The notes: generated by a model not told the origin, from the sequence alone. Counted from the stretch's first letter, positions 18,081-27,552 are shown. The stretch: DNA of 45,065 nt from Patescibacteria group bacterium (GCA_030916895.1 JAUPVR010000004.1:1-45065); one strand, 5' to 3'. Program-made: numbers and translations.

Positions 18081-18830
18081 ATGCCGATTATTCCGAAAAA
18101 ACTCATCATGTTTGATCTTGATGGCACACTTGCCATCAGTAAACAAGCGCTCGACGAGGAAATGACAGATTTGTTAAGAAAGTTACTCGACCACTACAAG
18201 GTTGCGATTATTTCAGGGGGGGCACTTCCCCAATTCCAGAAACAAATTCTTGGCCCACTTAATGCAACGAAAGAACAGCTCGATAACTTTATCCTTATGC
18301 CGACAACATCGGCAAATATTTATACTCACGAGCAAGGAGAATTAAAGCATATTTTTGCCGAACTCTTGACTTCAGATGAAAAGAAAAAAATCTTTCAACA
18401 TTTAAATGAAGCCATAGATTTATTTGGTCTTCGTCCAGAAACACAGTACGGTGAACTTATTGAAGATAGGGGAACACAGGTTTCATATTCAGCACTTGGA
18501 CAAAAAGCACCACCTGAGGTTAAAGCCGTATGGGACCCAACAGGTGCACGAAGAGTTGAAGTTATTGCATATCTTAAGCCATTTCTTCCTGGTTTTTCAA
18601 TACGAAGCGGAGGTGGAACGACAATTGATATTACCCATGAAGGAATAGATAAGGCGCACGGCGTACACCAGGCAATGAAAATTCTCAATATCACACTTTC
18701 AGATATTGTATTTGTTGGAGATGCTCTTTACCCTGGGGGAAATGATGAGGCGGCTAAAACAACCGGCGTTGACTGTATTGAGGTAAAAACGGTTGATGAT
18801 ACAAAAAACTATATCAGAAGTATTCTTTAA
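18081..18830 (+). CDS. HAD-IIB family hydrolase, eukaryotic-type phosphomannomutase-like
   Basis: LIMFDLDGTLAISKQ, AIISGGALPQF, GIDKAHGVHQAMKIL, IVFVGDALYPGGNDEAA. Confidence 0.8.
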   Translation: MPIIPKKLIMFDLDGTLAISKQALDEEMTDLLRKLLDHYKVAIISGGALPQFQKQILGPLNATKEQLDNFILMPTTSANIYTHEQGELKHIFAELLTSDEKKKIFQHLNEAIDLFGLRPETQYGELIEDRGTQVSYSALGQKAPPEVKAVWDPTGARRVEVIAYLKPFLPGFSIRSGGGTTIDITHEGIDKAHGVHQAMKILNITLSDIVFVGDALYPGGNDEAAKTTGVDCIEVKTVDDTKNYIRSIL

Positions 18831-18847
18831 GAAGACACCAGCAAACT

Positions 18848-19441
18848 CTATCGTTTATAGTGTGGAGTGATTGTTTTGTAAATGTATCCTGATGCAAGGA
18901 GGGTGATAGGAAATGTTATGAGGAATCCGACGCCAAGTGCAAGAATACCCAAGAAGTTAACAAAGAGGGCTACAACAGAGAAAAGGAAGAGTTTCCAAAA
19001 GTTTCCTTCGGTCATTGAAAAAATTTCTTGTAGCGATTCTCCAATGGTCTTGTGTTCATGTTCTAGTACGTAGTACTGGTAAAACATAAATCGAATACCA
19101 ATATAAATCCCTGGAATAATAAAGAGAAAGAGGCCAAGAATGGTAAGGGTGTGGACAATAATTGAAATAATGAGCATTCTCAAGGGTTTTTTGTAATTTG
19201 CAAAGTATTTTGTTAAGTCGTGTATTTTTGGTTTCCTATCATGGACAATTGTGAGAACAACACTAGAAAGGGAGAGAAGTACAAATACCTTTACAATATA
19301 GCCAATTAAAAAAACCTCTTGAAATATGCTAGTAATACCAAGAAAAATAAGAACAGAAAGTACTAAAAACCATACATGATCTTTCGTTTTTTCCCAACTT
19401 TTCGAAAAGATATTTTCAATGTTAAATGTGTGTGTTGTCAT
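18848..19441 (-). CDS. Multi-TM membrane protein (DUF975-like)
   Basis: Repeated hydrophobic segments, FIIPGIYIGIRFMFYQYYVLEH; start ATG 19441 behind TATACT. Confidence 0.6.
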   Translation of the reverse strand: MTTHTFNIENIFSKSWEKTKDHVWFLVLSVLIFLGITSIFQEVFLIGYIVKVFVLLSLSSVVLTIVHDRKPKIHDLTKYFANYKKPLRMLIISIIVHTLTILGLFLFIIPGIYIGIRFMFYQYYVLEHEHKTIGESLQEIFSMTEGNFWKLFLFSVVALFVNFLGILALGVGFLITFPITLLASGYIYKTITPHYKR

Positions 19442-19505
19442 ATGATGTAAGTATAGCAATCTTTTTAAAAAAGTTTGGTATACTCTGTGTGTAACCAAAA
19501 GAATT

Positions 19506-19871
19506 ATGCACATAACAATCACAGGAGTACATTTGGAGATTACGGAAGCAATAAGGAACTATACGCTTGAGAAGATAAAAACAATCGAAAAGTATGTTCC
19601 AAAAGGGGATTCTAGCGCGCATGCGCAGATTGAGCTTTCTAAGACAACGCACCACCATACGAACGGGGATGTGTTCCAGGCGGAAGCTGTAGTGCACATA
19701 CGCGGAAATGATTTTACCGTTCGCACCACTCAGGATGATTTGTACAAAGCAATAGATACACTTAAAGATATGCTGACACGAGAACTTGCGGCATATAAAG
19801 ATAAAGAGAGGTCTATTCTACGAAGAGGAGCATACAAGGTTAAGCAGTTACTAAAGAAATTAACAGATTAA
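19506..19871 (+). CDS. raiA: Ribosome hibernation-promoting factor / RaiA
   Basis: MHITITGVHLEITEAIRNYTLEKIKTIEKY...DDLYKAIDTLKDMLTRELAAYKDK. Confidence 0.85.
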   Translation: MHITITGVHLEITEAIRNYTLEKIKTIEKYVPKGDSSAHAQIELSKTTHHHTNGDVFQAEAVVHIRGNDFTVRTTQDDLYKAIDTLKDMLTRELAAYKDKERSILRRGAYKVKQLLKKLTD

Positions 19872-19887
19872 GTAAATTAGGGTATTT

Positions 19888-20601
19888 ATGGATAATGATG
19901 TCAAATTAACATATGGGGTTATTGCAGGACTTGTTGTTGTCCTTGCGGTGTTAGCTTTTTTCTTGCAAGGAAGTTTGATTAGCTTAGATACAAACAATGT
20001 AGTGGAAAATGCAACTTCAACTCGTGTAATAACAACAAAACCAAAGTCAGACGACACAACACAAACGACATCATCTTCTAGCCCATCGACACCAACTATG
20101 GATTTACCAGAACAATATTCGAAAGCAATTATTACGACAAACAAGGGTAGTATAGAAATAACATTTGCATCTAGTACACCAAAGACAGTTGAGAACTTTG
20201 CAAAACTTGCAGTGTCTGGGTTTTACAACGGAACGCGATTTCATCGAATTATTAATGACTTCATGATTCAAGGAGGTGATCCACTTTCTAAGGATGTTAC
20301 CAAGAAGAACATTTGGGGGACCGGTGGACCAGGATACTCTTTTGCTGACGAGGTGTATCCAGAGACTGACAAGATGGTTCGTGGTGTTATTGCTATGGCA
20401 AACTCTGGCCCAAACACAAATGGCAGCCAGTTTTTTATCGTAACCGCCCAAGCCGGTGCGCCATGGCTTGTTGGTAAACACACCATCTTTGGTACAGTAA
20501 CTAAGGGTATGGATGTAGCCCTTCTTATTCAAAATGTTCAAACTGATGGTTCAGATAGACCAACGCAAGATATTCTCGTAGAGAAAGTAGAAATACAATA
20601 A
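19888..20601 (+). CDS. Membrane-anchored cyclophilin-type peptidyl-prolyl isomerase
   Basis: FYNGTRFHRIINDFMIQGGDP...MANSGPNTNGSQFFI. Confidence 0.92.
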   Translation: MDNDVKLTYGVIAGLVVVLAVLAFFLQGSLISLDTNNVVENATSTRVITTKPKSDDTTQTTSSSSPSTPTMDLPEQYSKAIITTNKGSIEITFASSTPKTVENFAKLAVSGFYNGTRFHRIINDFMIQGGDPLSKDVTKKNIWGTGGPGYSFADEVYPETDKMVRGVIAMANSGPNTNGSQFFIVTAQAGAPWLVGKHTIFGTVTKGMDVALLIQNVQTDGSDRPTQDILVEKVEIQ

Positions 20602-20611
20602 TAGGGACTAG

Positions 20612-20649
20612 AAAAATCAAAACCGCACAATCGTGCGGTTTTGATTTTA
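20612..20649. terminator. Bidirectional terminator
   Basis: AAAATCAAAACCGCAC-AATC-GTGCGGTTTTGATTTT. Confidence 0.85.
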
Positions 20650-20675
20650 TTTCTTCTTGTTTGCTCATCTTTTAT

Positions 20676-21557
20676 CTACCCCATGTATCCTCGTTTAAAA
20701 CTCTCAAAGTCCATTTTTGATTTTCCTTCAGGTGTAACTTCTAGAATAATGTCTTTAGCTGTTCCTCCAATAATTTGCGTTGATAGGTCAACAAGAGTTA
20801 CTTTTACACGAATTTGTTTTCCGTCGTGATTGTGAAAAAAATAAAGGCCAGGCCAAGGGGTGAGTCCTCTAAACTTTCTTTGTACTTCTTCTGCTTTTGT
20901 TTCGAGAGTTATTTCACCTAAACTTTTTTCTATTTTTTTACAAAATGTCGCCTTGTTGTGATCTTGCTCCTTTGGGACGAGTGTTCCGTCAAGATAATGG
21001 GAAAGAGTTTGAGAAAGTAATTCTCCCCCTAACTGTCCACAGGTAATTTCCATAGTTCCCGCCGTTTCCCTGGTATCAATCATGAATGCAGACTGTACAA
21101 GAATCGGGCCATGATCCATTTCTTTGTCTAGTTTAATAATTGAAACCCCTGTTGTCAGGGTGCCATCTAGTAACGTACTCTCAATTGGGGAAGCTCCGCG
21201 ATATAAGGGAAGGAGTGACGGGTGAACATTTAAAAAGCCGTGCCTCGGAAATGAAAGAATATTCTCGGGAATTATTTTTCCATAGGAAGCAACAATCGCG
21301 ACATCAAACACCTTAGTAAGAAGAGGGGAATTATGTGGAAGTTCGCGCAGTGTTTCTGGTTGGTACACAGGAATATTTTTCATCTCACACCAAGTTTTTA
21401 TGTGTGGTGCGGTTAGGTGCATATGGCGTCCTTGAGGGGTGTCCGGTTTTGTTACGACAAGCGTAGGTATAAAATTATTTCGGACAAGCGTTGCAAGCAC
21501 GCTCTCTGCTAGTGGCCCCGTTCCGAAAAAAACAAAAGAAAGAGAAGAAGGTTGCAT
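20676..21557 (-). CDS. fmt: Methionyl-tRNA formyltransferase
   Basis: FFGTGPLAESVL, GFLNVHPSLLPLYRGASPIESTLLDG. Confidence 0.92.
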   Translation of the reverse strand: MQPSSLSFVFFGTGPLAESVLATLVRNNFIPTLVVTKPDTPQGRHMHLTAPHIKTWCEMKNIPVYQPETLRELPHNSPLLTKVFDVAIVASYGKIIPENILSFPRHGFLNVHPSLLPLYRGASPIESTLLDGTLTTGVSIIKLDKEMDHGPILVQSAFMIDTRETAGTMEITCGQLGGELLSQTLSHYLDGTLVPKEQDHNKATFCKKIEKSLGEITLETKAEEVQRKFRGLTPWPGLYFFHNHDGKQIRVKVTLVDLSTQIIGGTAKDIILEVTPEGKSKMDFESFKRGYMG

Positions 21558-21560
21558 GTG

Positions 21561-22106
21561 TTATTTATGGCCGGCATTCATTTCGGCCTCCTTTACCTCC
21601 TCTTCTGAATATTCCTCTAACTCAAACCCGTGATCTGTAAAGAGTATTCCTTCAAGGTGGTCGGTTTCATGTTGAAATATTTGTGCGAGAAGTCCTGATG
21701 CCCCAAAAGAAAACTTATTTCCCATTTCATCATACGCTTCTACGGTTGCAGAAACAGAGCGATTGGTTTTTCCATAGATCCACCTAACAGAGAGACATCC
21801 TTCCTGCACATTGACATGTTTTTTTGAAACCTTGGTAAGGACGGGGTTGATAAAAACAAGAGGTTTCCACTTCGCTTCTTTCTTGTAAGCGCTTGGTGCA
21901 ATCACAAAAATCCTCTTCGTGATGCCAATTTGTGGTGCAGCTAAAGCAACGCCATCACTTTCTTTGGCTAGCACTTGCTGCATAAGCTTTATTGTTTCAA
22001 GTAATTCTTTTCCGCCGAATTCACTCTTTTTAATAGGTGAAGCGGTCACCCGAAGCGGATTATTTTTACTGTCATCAATTTGGACTATTTCTCCTAGTTT
22101 TTTCAT
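21561..22106 (-). CDS. def: Peptide deformylase
   Basis: GVALAAPQIG, EGCLSV, QHETDHLEGILF. Confidence 0.92.
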   Translation of the reverse strand: MKKLGEIVQIDDSKNNPLRVTASPIKKSEFGGKELLETIKLMQQVLAKESDGVALAAPQIGITKRIFVIAPSAYKKEAKWKPLVFINPVLTKVSKKHVNVQEGCLSVRWIYGKTNRSVSATVEAYDEMGNKFSFGASGLLAQIFQHETDHLEGILFTDHGFELEEYSEEEVKEAEMNAGHK

Positions 22107-22131
22107 ATCCTTACTCTATCATGTTTTTGTT

Positions 22132-23994
22132 TTACATAAAAAAATGAAGTGGGTTTACTTGAGGTTTTCCACTTTCAAGAACGTATCTTATTTTTTCGCG
22201 AAGCTCACGATCATTACTCCATGTTGCTTCTTTAATATGAATAAAAAGAAGAGTAATACCACGTCCAGCCTCGAACCAATCAAGAACATACGTATCAAAT
22301 GCTTGTGACATTTTTGCACGCATTTCATCGGAAAGGTTTTCAAATGTAGCTTTTACAACAATATAGTACGGAGGAAGCAATGTTTCCTCTCGCTCACGTA
22401 GCATGTCCTGGTATACCGTGACGTATGAGCTTGCTTGTAAGTGTCTAATGACGGGCATTTTTTTGAGACGAGTTTGGAGTATGAGTCGTCCGTTATGATC
22501 TTGGGTTTGTTTTACTTTTTCTGCAAGTTCTGTCACAAGAGTTATAATTTTTTCATCAGTTCTATATTCAGGAAGTGAGAATAGAGAATCAAGTGAGAGA
22601 ATTGTTGCTCCATCACATTCCTCAATCAAATTATGAGCCATTTCTGTTCCAATGAGAACAGCATACTGACTTTCTTTCCATTGCTTGTAAACTTTTTTGG
22701 CTTTGGTTCTTGTATTCGTGCGCTCGCTATCAATGACAAAAACCGGGAGGCCAAGGCGTTTAAGTTCTTCTTCAACACCCGTTGTTGCAATTCCAAGTGT
22801 CACCATTCGCCATCCGCCACAATGTCTACACGCCAGGGTGTTGTCTTTGTTGACGGAAACAACATGCTCACACTCATGACAGACATAGGTTCGTACACCG
22901 CCAATTTTGTGTAACACGTAAGGACGATTACATTTTTCACAGGCAAAAATAGTTCCGCAGTCTGCACACACCGTTGTCGGGTACATACCTTTTCTATGTG
23001 CGTAAAGAAAGTAGTGTCCTTTTTTTGCTTTTTTAATACCATGTAACGTCGCGAGTGTTTTGTGTGAGAGGTATGGTGATGCAGATTGGTTCTCATCATG
23101 CATTGGCACAATATCAAGAGGGGCATCATTTCTTGAGTGAAGTGGCATAACCTCAAACGCTTCATGTTTTTTGTAGAGGAGCTGTGCATCAAGTGAAAGC
23201 ATGTGCGAACCACGAATGAGTGGAAGACTTGTCTCTTTGGCAAGTCGTACAAGTACTCCCCGTATGTCATACCCATGATCTCCGTGTGTGTAATAGTACT
23301 GGCTGTGCTCACGTTCAATGACAACAAGACCTAAATCTTTACGTAACCAGGGAACAAGTGATGGGGTACTTAAGATAAGTAGGGGGTGTTCTTCTTGTTT
23401 TAGTTTTGAAATAGAAAGGGAAAGATTTTTTTCAGATAATCCACTATGAAATGGAACAACATAGTCTTCAATACCAAAAGAAAGAAGTGCCTGAGTATGC
23501 TCAATGTCACTTATTGTTGGAAAAAAAATAACGAGTGATTGTTTTTTTGCAAATGTTTCCCTAATGGTTGACTTATATCGTGTCATTCTGTCTTTATAGG
23601 GTTGCTGGAGAAGGAGATTTTCAAATCCACGGGCGTTTTCTGGTTGTACAAAGTCTGCATCAACAGAAAACATTTTTTCTGGGATAAGATCGTACATACT
23701 TTTTCCTAATGGGATAAGTTGATATGAAGCACTTTTGTCGAGCGCTTTCCATAAATTTTCATGAATATAAGATTTTTTGATAACTCGATTTATTTTTTTT
23801 ATGCGAAAGTTTGCATGTCGAAGTGACTGTTTCTCCTCTTTTAAAGGAGAGGCATTTATGACGATCGCACGACAAATGCGTTTCTTGATAGTAATTGCAA
23901 CAAGATCTCCAGAATGCAGTTCTTCTTTTGAAAAATAAGAAAGCTCTTCGTAGGGGATTCCGGATACAAGCGGAGCGACCGATAAGACGTACAT
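22132..23994 (-). CDS. priA: PriA-like primosomal protein N' with degenerate helicase motifs
   Basis: N-terminal PriA-like domain; CADCGTIFACEKCNRPYVLHKIGGVRTYVCHECEHVV...CRHCGG zinc region; GTEMAHN. Confidence 0.8.
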   Translation of the reverse strand: MYVLSVAPLVSGIPYEELSYFSKEELHSGDLVAITIKKRICRAIVINASPLKEEKQSLRHANFRIKKINRVIKKSYIHENLWKALDKSASYQLIPLGKSMYDLIPEKMFSVDADFVQPENARGFENLLLQQPYKDRMTRYKSTIRETFAKKQSLVIFFPTISDIEHTQALLSFGIEDYVVPFHSGLSEKNLSLSISKLKQEEHPLLILSTPSLVPWLRKDLGLVVIEREHSQYYYTHGDHGYDIRGVLVRLAKETSLPLIRGSHMLSLDAQLLYKKHEAFEVMPLHSRNDAPLDIVPMHDENQSASPYLSHKTLATLHGIKKAKKGHYFLYAHRKGMYPTTVCADCGTIFACEKCNRPYVLHKIGGVRTYVCHECEHVVSVNKDNTLACRHCGGWRMVTLGIATTGVEEELKRLGLPVFVIDSERTNTRTKAKKVYKQWKESQYAVLIGTEMAHNLIEECDGATILSLDSLFSLPEYRTDEKIITLVTELAEKVKQTQDHNGRLILQTRLKKMPVIRHLQASSYVTVYQDMLREREETLLPPYYIVVKATFENLSDEMRAKMSQAFDTYVLDWFEAGRGITLLFIHIKEATWSNDRELREKIRYVLESGKPQVNPLHFFM

Positions 23995-24098
23995 GGCCTT
24001 AAGTATACAGGAAAAAAAGTAATAAAAATATGCCTTATTTTTTGTGACATCAGTAAAAAAGCCTTATAAATCAATGATTGTATGATCGGTTTTTGTGT

Positions 24099-24104
24099 TA
24101 TAAT
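24099..24104 (+). promoter_or_regulatory. Extended -10 box (TGT-TATAAT) of the orphan mreB
   Basis: TATAAT 24099-24104, start codon at 24115. Confidence 0.65.
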
Positions 24105-24114
24105 GGTTGGCACT

Positions 24115-25128
24115 ATGGGATTTTTCTCACAAAAACTTGGCATTGATCTTGGTACCGCAAACACACTGGTTTATGTCCCAAAAAAAGGCGTTGTCCTTGT
24201 GGAACCATCAGTTGTTGCAGTTTCTGAGTTTGATAATCGTATTTTGGCTGTTGGTAATGAAGCAAAAGATATGATTGGTAAAACACCAGATTCAATCATT
24301 GCTTATCGTCCAATGCGTGATGGAGTAATTGCAGACTATCGAGTCACGGAAGCAATGCTTCGTTACTACATTAATAAAGCACTCGGTGGTTTTAACATTT
24401 TTAAACCAGACGTGATGATATCTGTTCCTGCGGGAGTAACATCAACCGAACGACGTGCAGTGATTGAGGCTGCGATTAAAGCGGGGGCAAAGAATGCGTA
24501 TGTGGTGAAAGAACCAATTCTCGCCGCAATTGGTGCTGGTATCAAAATTCACGAAGCGCAAGGAAGAATGATTGTTGACATTGGTGGAGGCACAACCGAC
24601 GTCGCGGTAATTTCACTTGGGGGTATTGTTTGTAGTACATCAGTAAAGTGTGCTGGAAATAAGATTGATCAAGCAATTATTGATCACATGAAAAAAACAT
24701 ACAATCTTTCGATTGGCGATCAGACGGCAGAGGAGATTAAAGTAACCATCGGAGCAGCTCTTCCGCTTGAGGAAGAGTTATCAATGAAAGTTAAGGGGCG
24801 TGATTTTATTGCCGGACTTCCTCGTACAGTTGAGGTTAAGACAAATGAAATTGTGAAGGCAATTGATAAAGAACTTCGTCTCATGATTAAAGCAATTAAA
24901 GATGTGCTTCAGGAAACTCCACCAGAGCTAGCATCAGATATTATCGACAACGGCATTATTATGTCAGGTGGTTCTTCAATGCTTCGCCATTTTCCAGATC
25001 TCGTTGAACGTCGTACTGGCGTAAAGGCGGTGCTTGCTGAAGATGCTTTCTTTTGTGTTGCAAAGGGGACTGGAATTGCACTTGAGCATTTGGATACATA
25101 CAAGCGAAGTATTTTCGCGAAAAAATAA
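24115..25128 (+). CDS. mreB: Rod shape-determining protein MreB (copy 1, orphan)
   Basis: LGIDLGTANTLVYVPKKGVVLVEPSVVAV, VDIGGGTTDVAVISLGGIV. Confidence 0.93.
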   Translation: MGFFSQKLGIDLGTANTLVYVPKKGVVLVEPSVVAVSEFDNRILAVGNEAKDMIGKTPDSIIAYRPMRDGVIADYRVTEAMLRYYINKALGGFNIFKPDVMISVPAGVTSTERRAVIEAAIKAGAKNAYVVKEPILAAIGAGIKIHEAQGRMIVDIGGGTTDVAVISLGGIVCSTSVKCAGNKIDQAIIDHMKKTYNLSIGDQTAEEIKVTIGAALPLEEELSMKVKGRDFIAGLPRTVEVKTNEIVKAIDKELRLMIKAIKDVLQETPPELASDIIDNGIIMSGGSSMLRHFPDLVERRTGVKAVLAEDAFFCVAKGTGIALEHLDTYKRSIFAKK

Positions 25129-25157
25129 AGAACCGCGCGATGCAAGCATCACGCGGT
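25119..25157 (-). terminator. Minus-strand terminator of the glycosylase operon
   Basis: Stem 25132-25157 has a G-U wobble only as minus-strand RNA; minus strand continues TTCTTTATTTTTT. Confidence 0.6.
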
Positions 25158-26318
25158 GTCGGAAAACAGGGTTCCTGTTTCAGAAACGGAAAAAGAACGA
25201 TCTTTGTACTTGGGTTGGAATACAAGAGGGTGTTCCCAAGTACTTTTTTGTGTGTAGGTTTTTGTACTGACCGGGCCGGTACAACACTTCTCAATCGGAC
25301 AAAGAACATCAGCGCCTTTTTGCCTCGTGCAAACGTCGCACATCTTGGCGCCATTTTGCCACAATGCATGTGCAAGGTCGACCTTACTTTTACTAAAGCG
25401 CGCACAGAAGCCACACAAGTAAGGACGCAAGACCCGTTCAAGCATGCTCGCGATGACCCGTTCTTTAAGCAAAACGGTTTTGGTTTGCAGAAAGAATCGT
25501 TGCACATGGACATCAACAGCAAACGCATCGTCCGGCATCGGAAACTTGCCAAGCTCTTCGTAAAAGAGGAAAAGGAGGGATGTTATTTTTGGTCCGAACC
25601 CAGGCAGGGAAAGCGAACCAACTTCTTTTCTCCAGTTCTTCTTAAACGCAAGGACTCCAGCAACCGTACCACCACAGTACTCAAGTAGCTTGATGGGATC
25701 TCCAGCAAAGCACTTGAACAACGTTCTGGCCTGGTGTGGCCAGTACCTGCTTGTATCTTCGGGGATGCCGAACTTGAACTCACGCAAGATTTTCTCAAGC
25801 TCACGCGGTTCAAGGTGTTGCGCTTCGCCACGGTACAGTCCTGGTTTTTCGTGGTAAAGAAGCGAGTGATTTCGGTATACGTTCGTGCTCTCTTGCCTCC
25901 TATCCGAACCAACTGTTGGAAAAAGCCACTGAAGGTGATCACGCGAACCAATTTTCATCGGCTCAATCGCTTTCTCTTCTTCAGATGTTCCGTCGAGATT
26001 GATTTGGGTCGGCACTTTTCCATGAAACACGCTTGGCATGAGAACGTTCTGTGGGGCGTTTGCAACGTTGTTGTGTTGGTAATGCCCCAATCCTCGATTA
26101 AACCAAAAAAGCATTTCAAGGAGGATGTCGTCCGCCCTTTTTGTATCAAACCACAGGCGGTCATTTTCGTAGGGTTCGCCAGATTTCGGCGGATCATACA
26201 GGCGCATCAGCTCTTCATCAAACAAGCTTTCGCCCGATGCTGATTTTCTTGGGGATGTAACCGCCGACGAGAAGAGCGCCGGCGTAATAATTCCTTTTTC
26301 CGGTGCGATGGCGCTCAT
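25149..26318 (-). CDS. HhH-GPD/endonuclease III-like DNA glycosylase with N-terminal extension and Cys-rich C-terminus
   Basis: SLPGFGPKITSLLFLFYEELGKFPMPDDAFAVDVHVQRF (HhH + Asp); CDVCTRQKGADVLCPIEKCC. Confidence 0.65.
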   Translation of the reverse strand: MSAIAPEKGIITPALFSSAVTSPRKSASGESLFDEELMRLYDPPKSGEPYENDRLWFDTKRADDILLEMLFWFNRGLGHYQHNNVANAPQNVLMPSVFHGKVPTQINLDGTSEEEKAIEPMKIGSRDHLQWLFPTVGSDRRQESTNVYRNHSLLYHEKPGLYRGEAQHLEPRELEKILREFKFGIPEDTSRYWPHQARTLFKCFAGDPIKLLEYCGGTVAGVLAFKKNWRKEVGSLSLPGFGPKITSLLFLFYEELGKFPMPDDAFAVDVHVQRFFLQTKTVLLKERVIASMLERVLRPYLCGFCARFSKSKVDLAHALWQNGAKMCDVCTRQKGADVLCPIEKCCTGPVSTKTYTQKSTWEHPLVFQPKYKDRSFSVSETGTLFSDTA

Positions 26319-26333
26319 CTCTATTCCTTTCGG

Positions 26334-27398
26334 TTAGAATTCAGCGTGGTACTCAGGAAGGGGAACTTCTTCTGTTTGTTTGCTTACCCGCCAAGCTTCT
26401 CTTGCTTCTTTCTGAAGCTCTTTTGACGGGAGCACTTCCACGCGCAAGCAATGCTTAGGAAGCGTTACCCTTTTTTTGTCGAGTTTCGGGTGCGTTGCAA
26501 TAGAAAGAGGGCACAGAGTGGTAACGGTATTCATCTTTCCATACCTTTGTTCAAGGTTTAGAAGACGCATCTCGTACCACTCTTTTTTCTTGCGCAAGGG
26601 AACACAAAGGAGATCAAGGATACGCTCAAGAAGGTCTCGGTACTTTGTTCTATTTTTCTTACTTAAGTACTCCAGGACAACAGCGATTTGTTCTTCGGTG
26701 TAGCGACGCTTCATTCTTGAGACGATAATCCGAACACCCTTGTGCGCTTCCATTTGTTTCTTTGAGTATCGAGCATGCTTTAATCCTTTTAGCTCGTATA
26801 TGACTTGTTTGGCAAATGACACTATAAAGTCCATATCTCGCCCTTGTCTATTTCTTGCCAAGAGCAAGTACTCAAGAAGGGTTGGTTCGTTGGGAACTGT
26901 TATAAACGCCCCACGAGGAAACTCGCGGTACGAGTTTTTCCCAATTTGCTTGCGAAAGATAACCAGCTTTCTTTTCCGCAAATCTTCATCGATGATACGC
27001 CCAATAGTTTCAGAAATGGTTGGCATGATTTTCACCAACTCTTCATCACAAAGAGGGGAGTACCAACGACGACGCATGACATATTTCTTTCCATCCTCTT
27101 TCCATCTAAATTCTTCGTACGGAACAGAGGGCCCAAAAGCGATTTCAAGACGAACCGCTTCGGAGATGTTCTCTCTGTGGGCATAGACGGGTCCGATGAC
27201 GGTAAGATAATTTCCACGATAGACAAAGTCAGGGTGGATATCAACAGACGCAACCGTGCCGTCTTTCGAAAGGGTAATCACAGCCCGGCTCAATGCACGC
27301 ATCATTGCCGTTTTTCTTTCCAGTTGTTCTTTTGCTCGTTTTGGTGTCCATCCACTTTTTAAGGGGACACCATCACGAAAACGTGTATCTGCTCTCAT
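26334..27398 (-). CDS. Hypothetical protein, partner of the glycosylase-like gene
   Basis: Long ORF, strong SD AAGGAGA, 15-nt gap to the downstream gene. Confidence 0.65.
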   Translation of the reverse strand: MRADTRFRDGVPLKSGWTPKRAKEQLERKTAMMRALSRAVITLSKDGTVASVDIHPDFVYRGNYLTVIGPVYAHRENISEAVRLEIAFGPSVPYEEFRWKEDGKKYVMRRRWYSPLCDEELVKIMPTISETIGRIIDEDLRKRKLVIFRKQIGKNSYREFPRGAFITVPNEPTLLEYLLLARNRQGRDMDFIVSFAKQVIYELKGLKHARYSKKQMEAHKGVRIIVSRMKRRYTEEQIAVVLEYLSKKNRTKYRDLLERILDLLCVPLRKKKEWYEMRLLNLEQRYGKMNTVTTLCPLSIATHPKLDKKRVTLPKHCLRVEVLPSKELQKEAREAWRVSKQTEEVPLPEYHAEF

Positions 27399-27466
27399 GG
27401 TGTGTCTCCTTGGGTTTATGTGGGGAAAGACGTTCTTTTTCTTTTTTTAAACGAACAGTCGGGTTC

Positions 27467-27495
27467 ATTCTACGCGTATTTAGGTAAATAGTAAA
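27467..27495 (-). promoter_or_regulatory. Putative promoter TTTACT-N17-TAGAAT of the two-gene glycosylase module
   Basis: Boxes on the minus strand with 17-bp spacing. Confidence 0.45.
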
Positions 27496-27552
27496 CATCA
27501 ACTTTTCCAGTGCTTTTTATCAAATTTTGCTATACTTTCAAGTACTACTTTT

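Noticed and set aside
22800-23327. 175-aa minus ORF within priA-like gene, another frame
   Set aside because: His/Met-rich out-of-frame translation inside a conserved gene
25140-25688. 182-aa plus-strand ORF (and 25734-26243, 26740-27186, 26844-27362) antisense to the glycosylase module
   Set aside because: Cys/Arg/Ser-rich low-plausibility translations opposite longer ORFs that have a recognisable HhH motif, SD and terminator; treated as shadow ORFs
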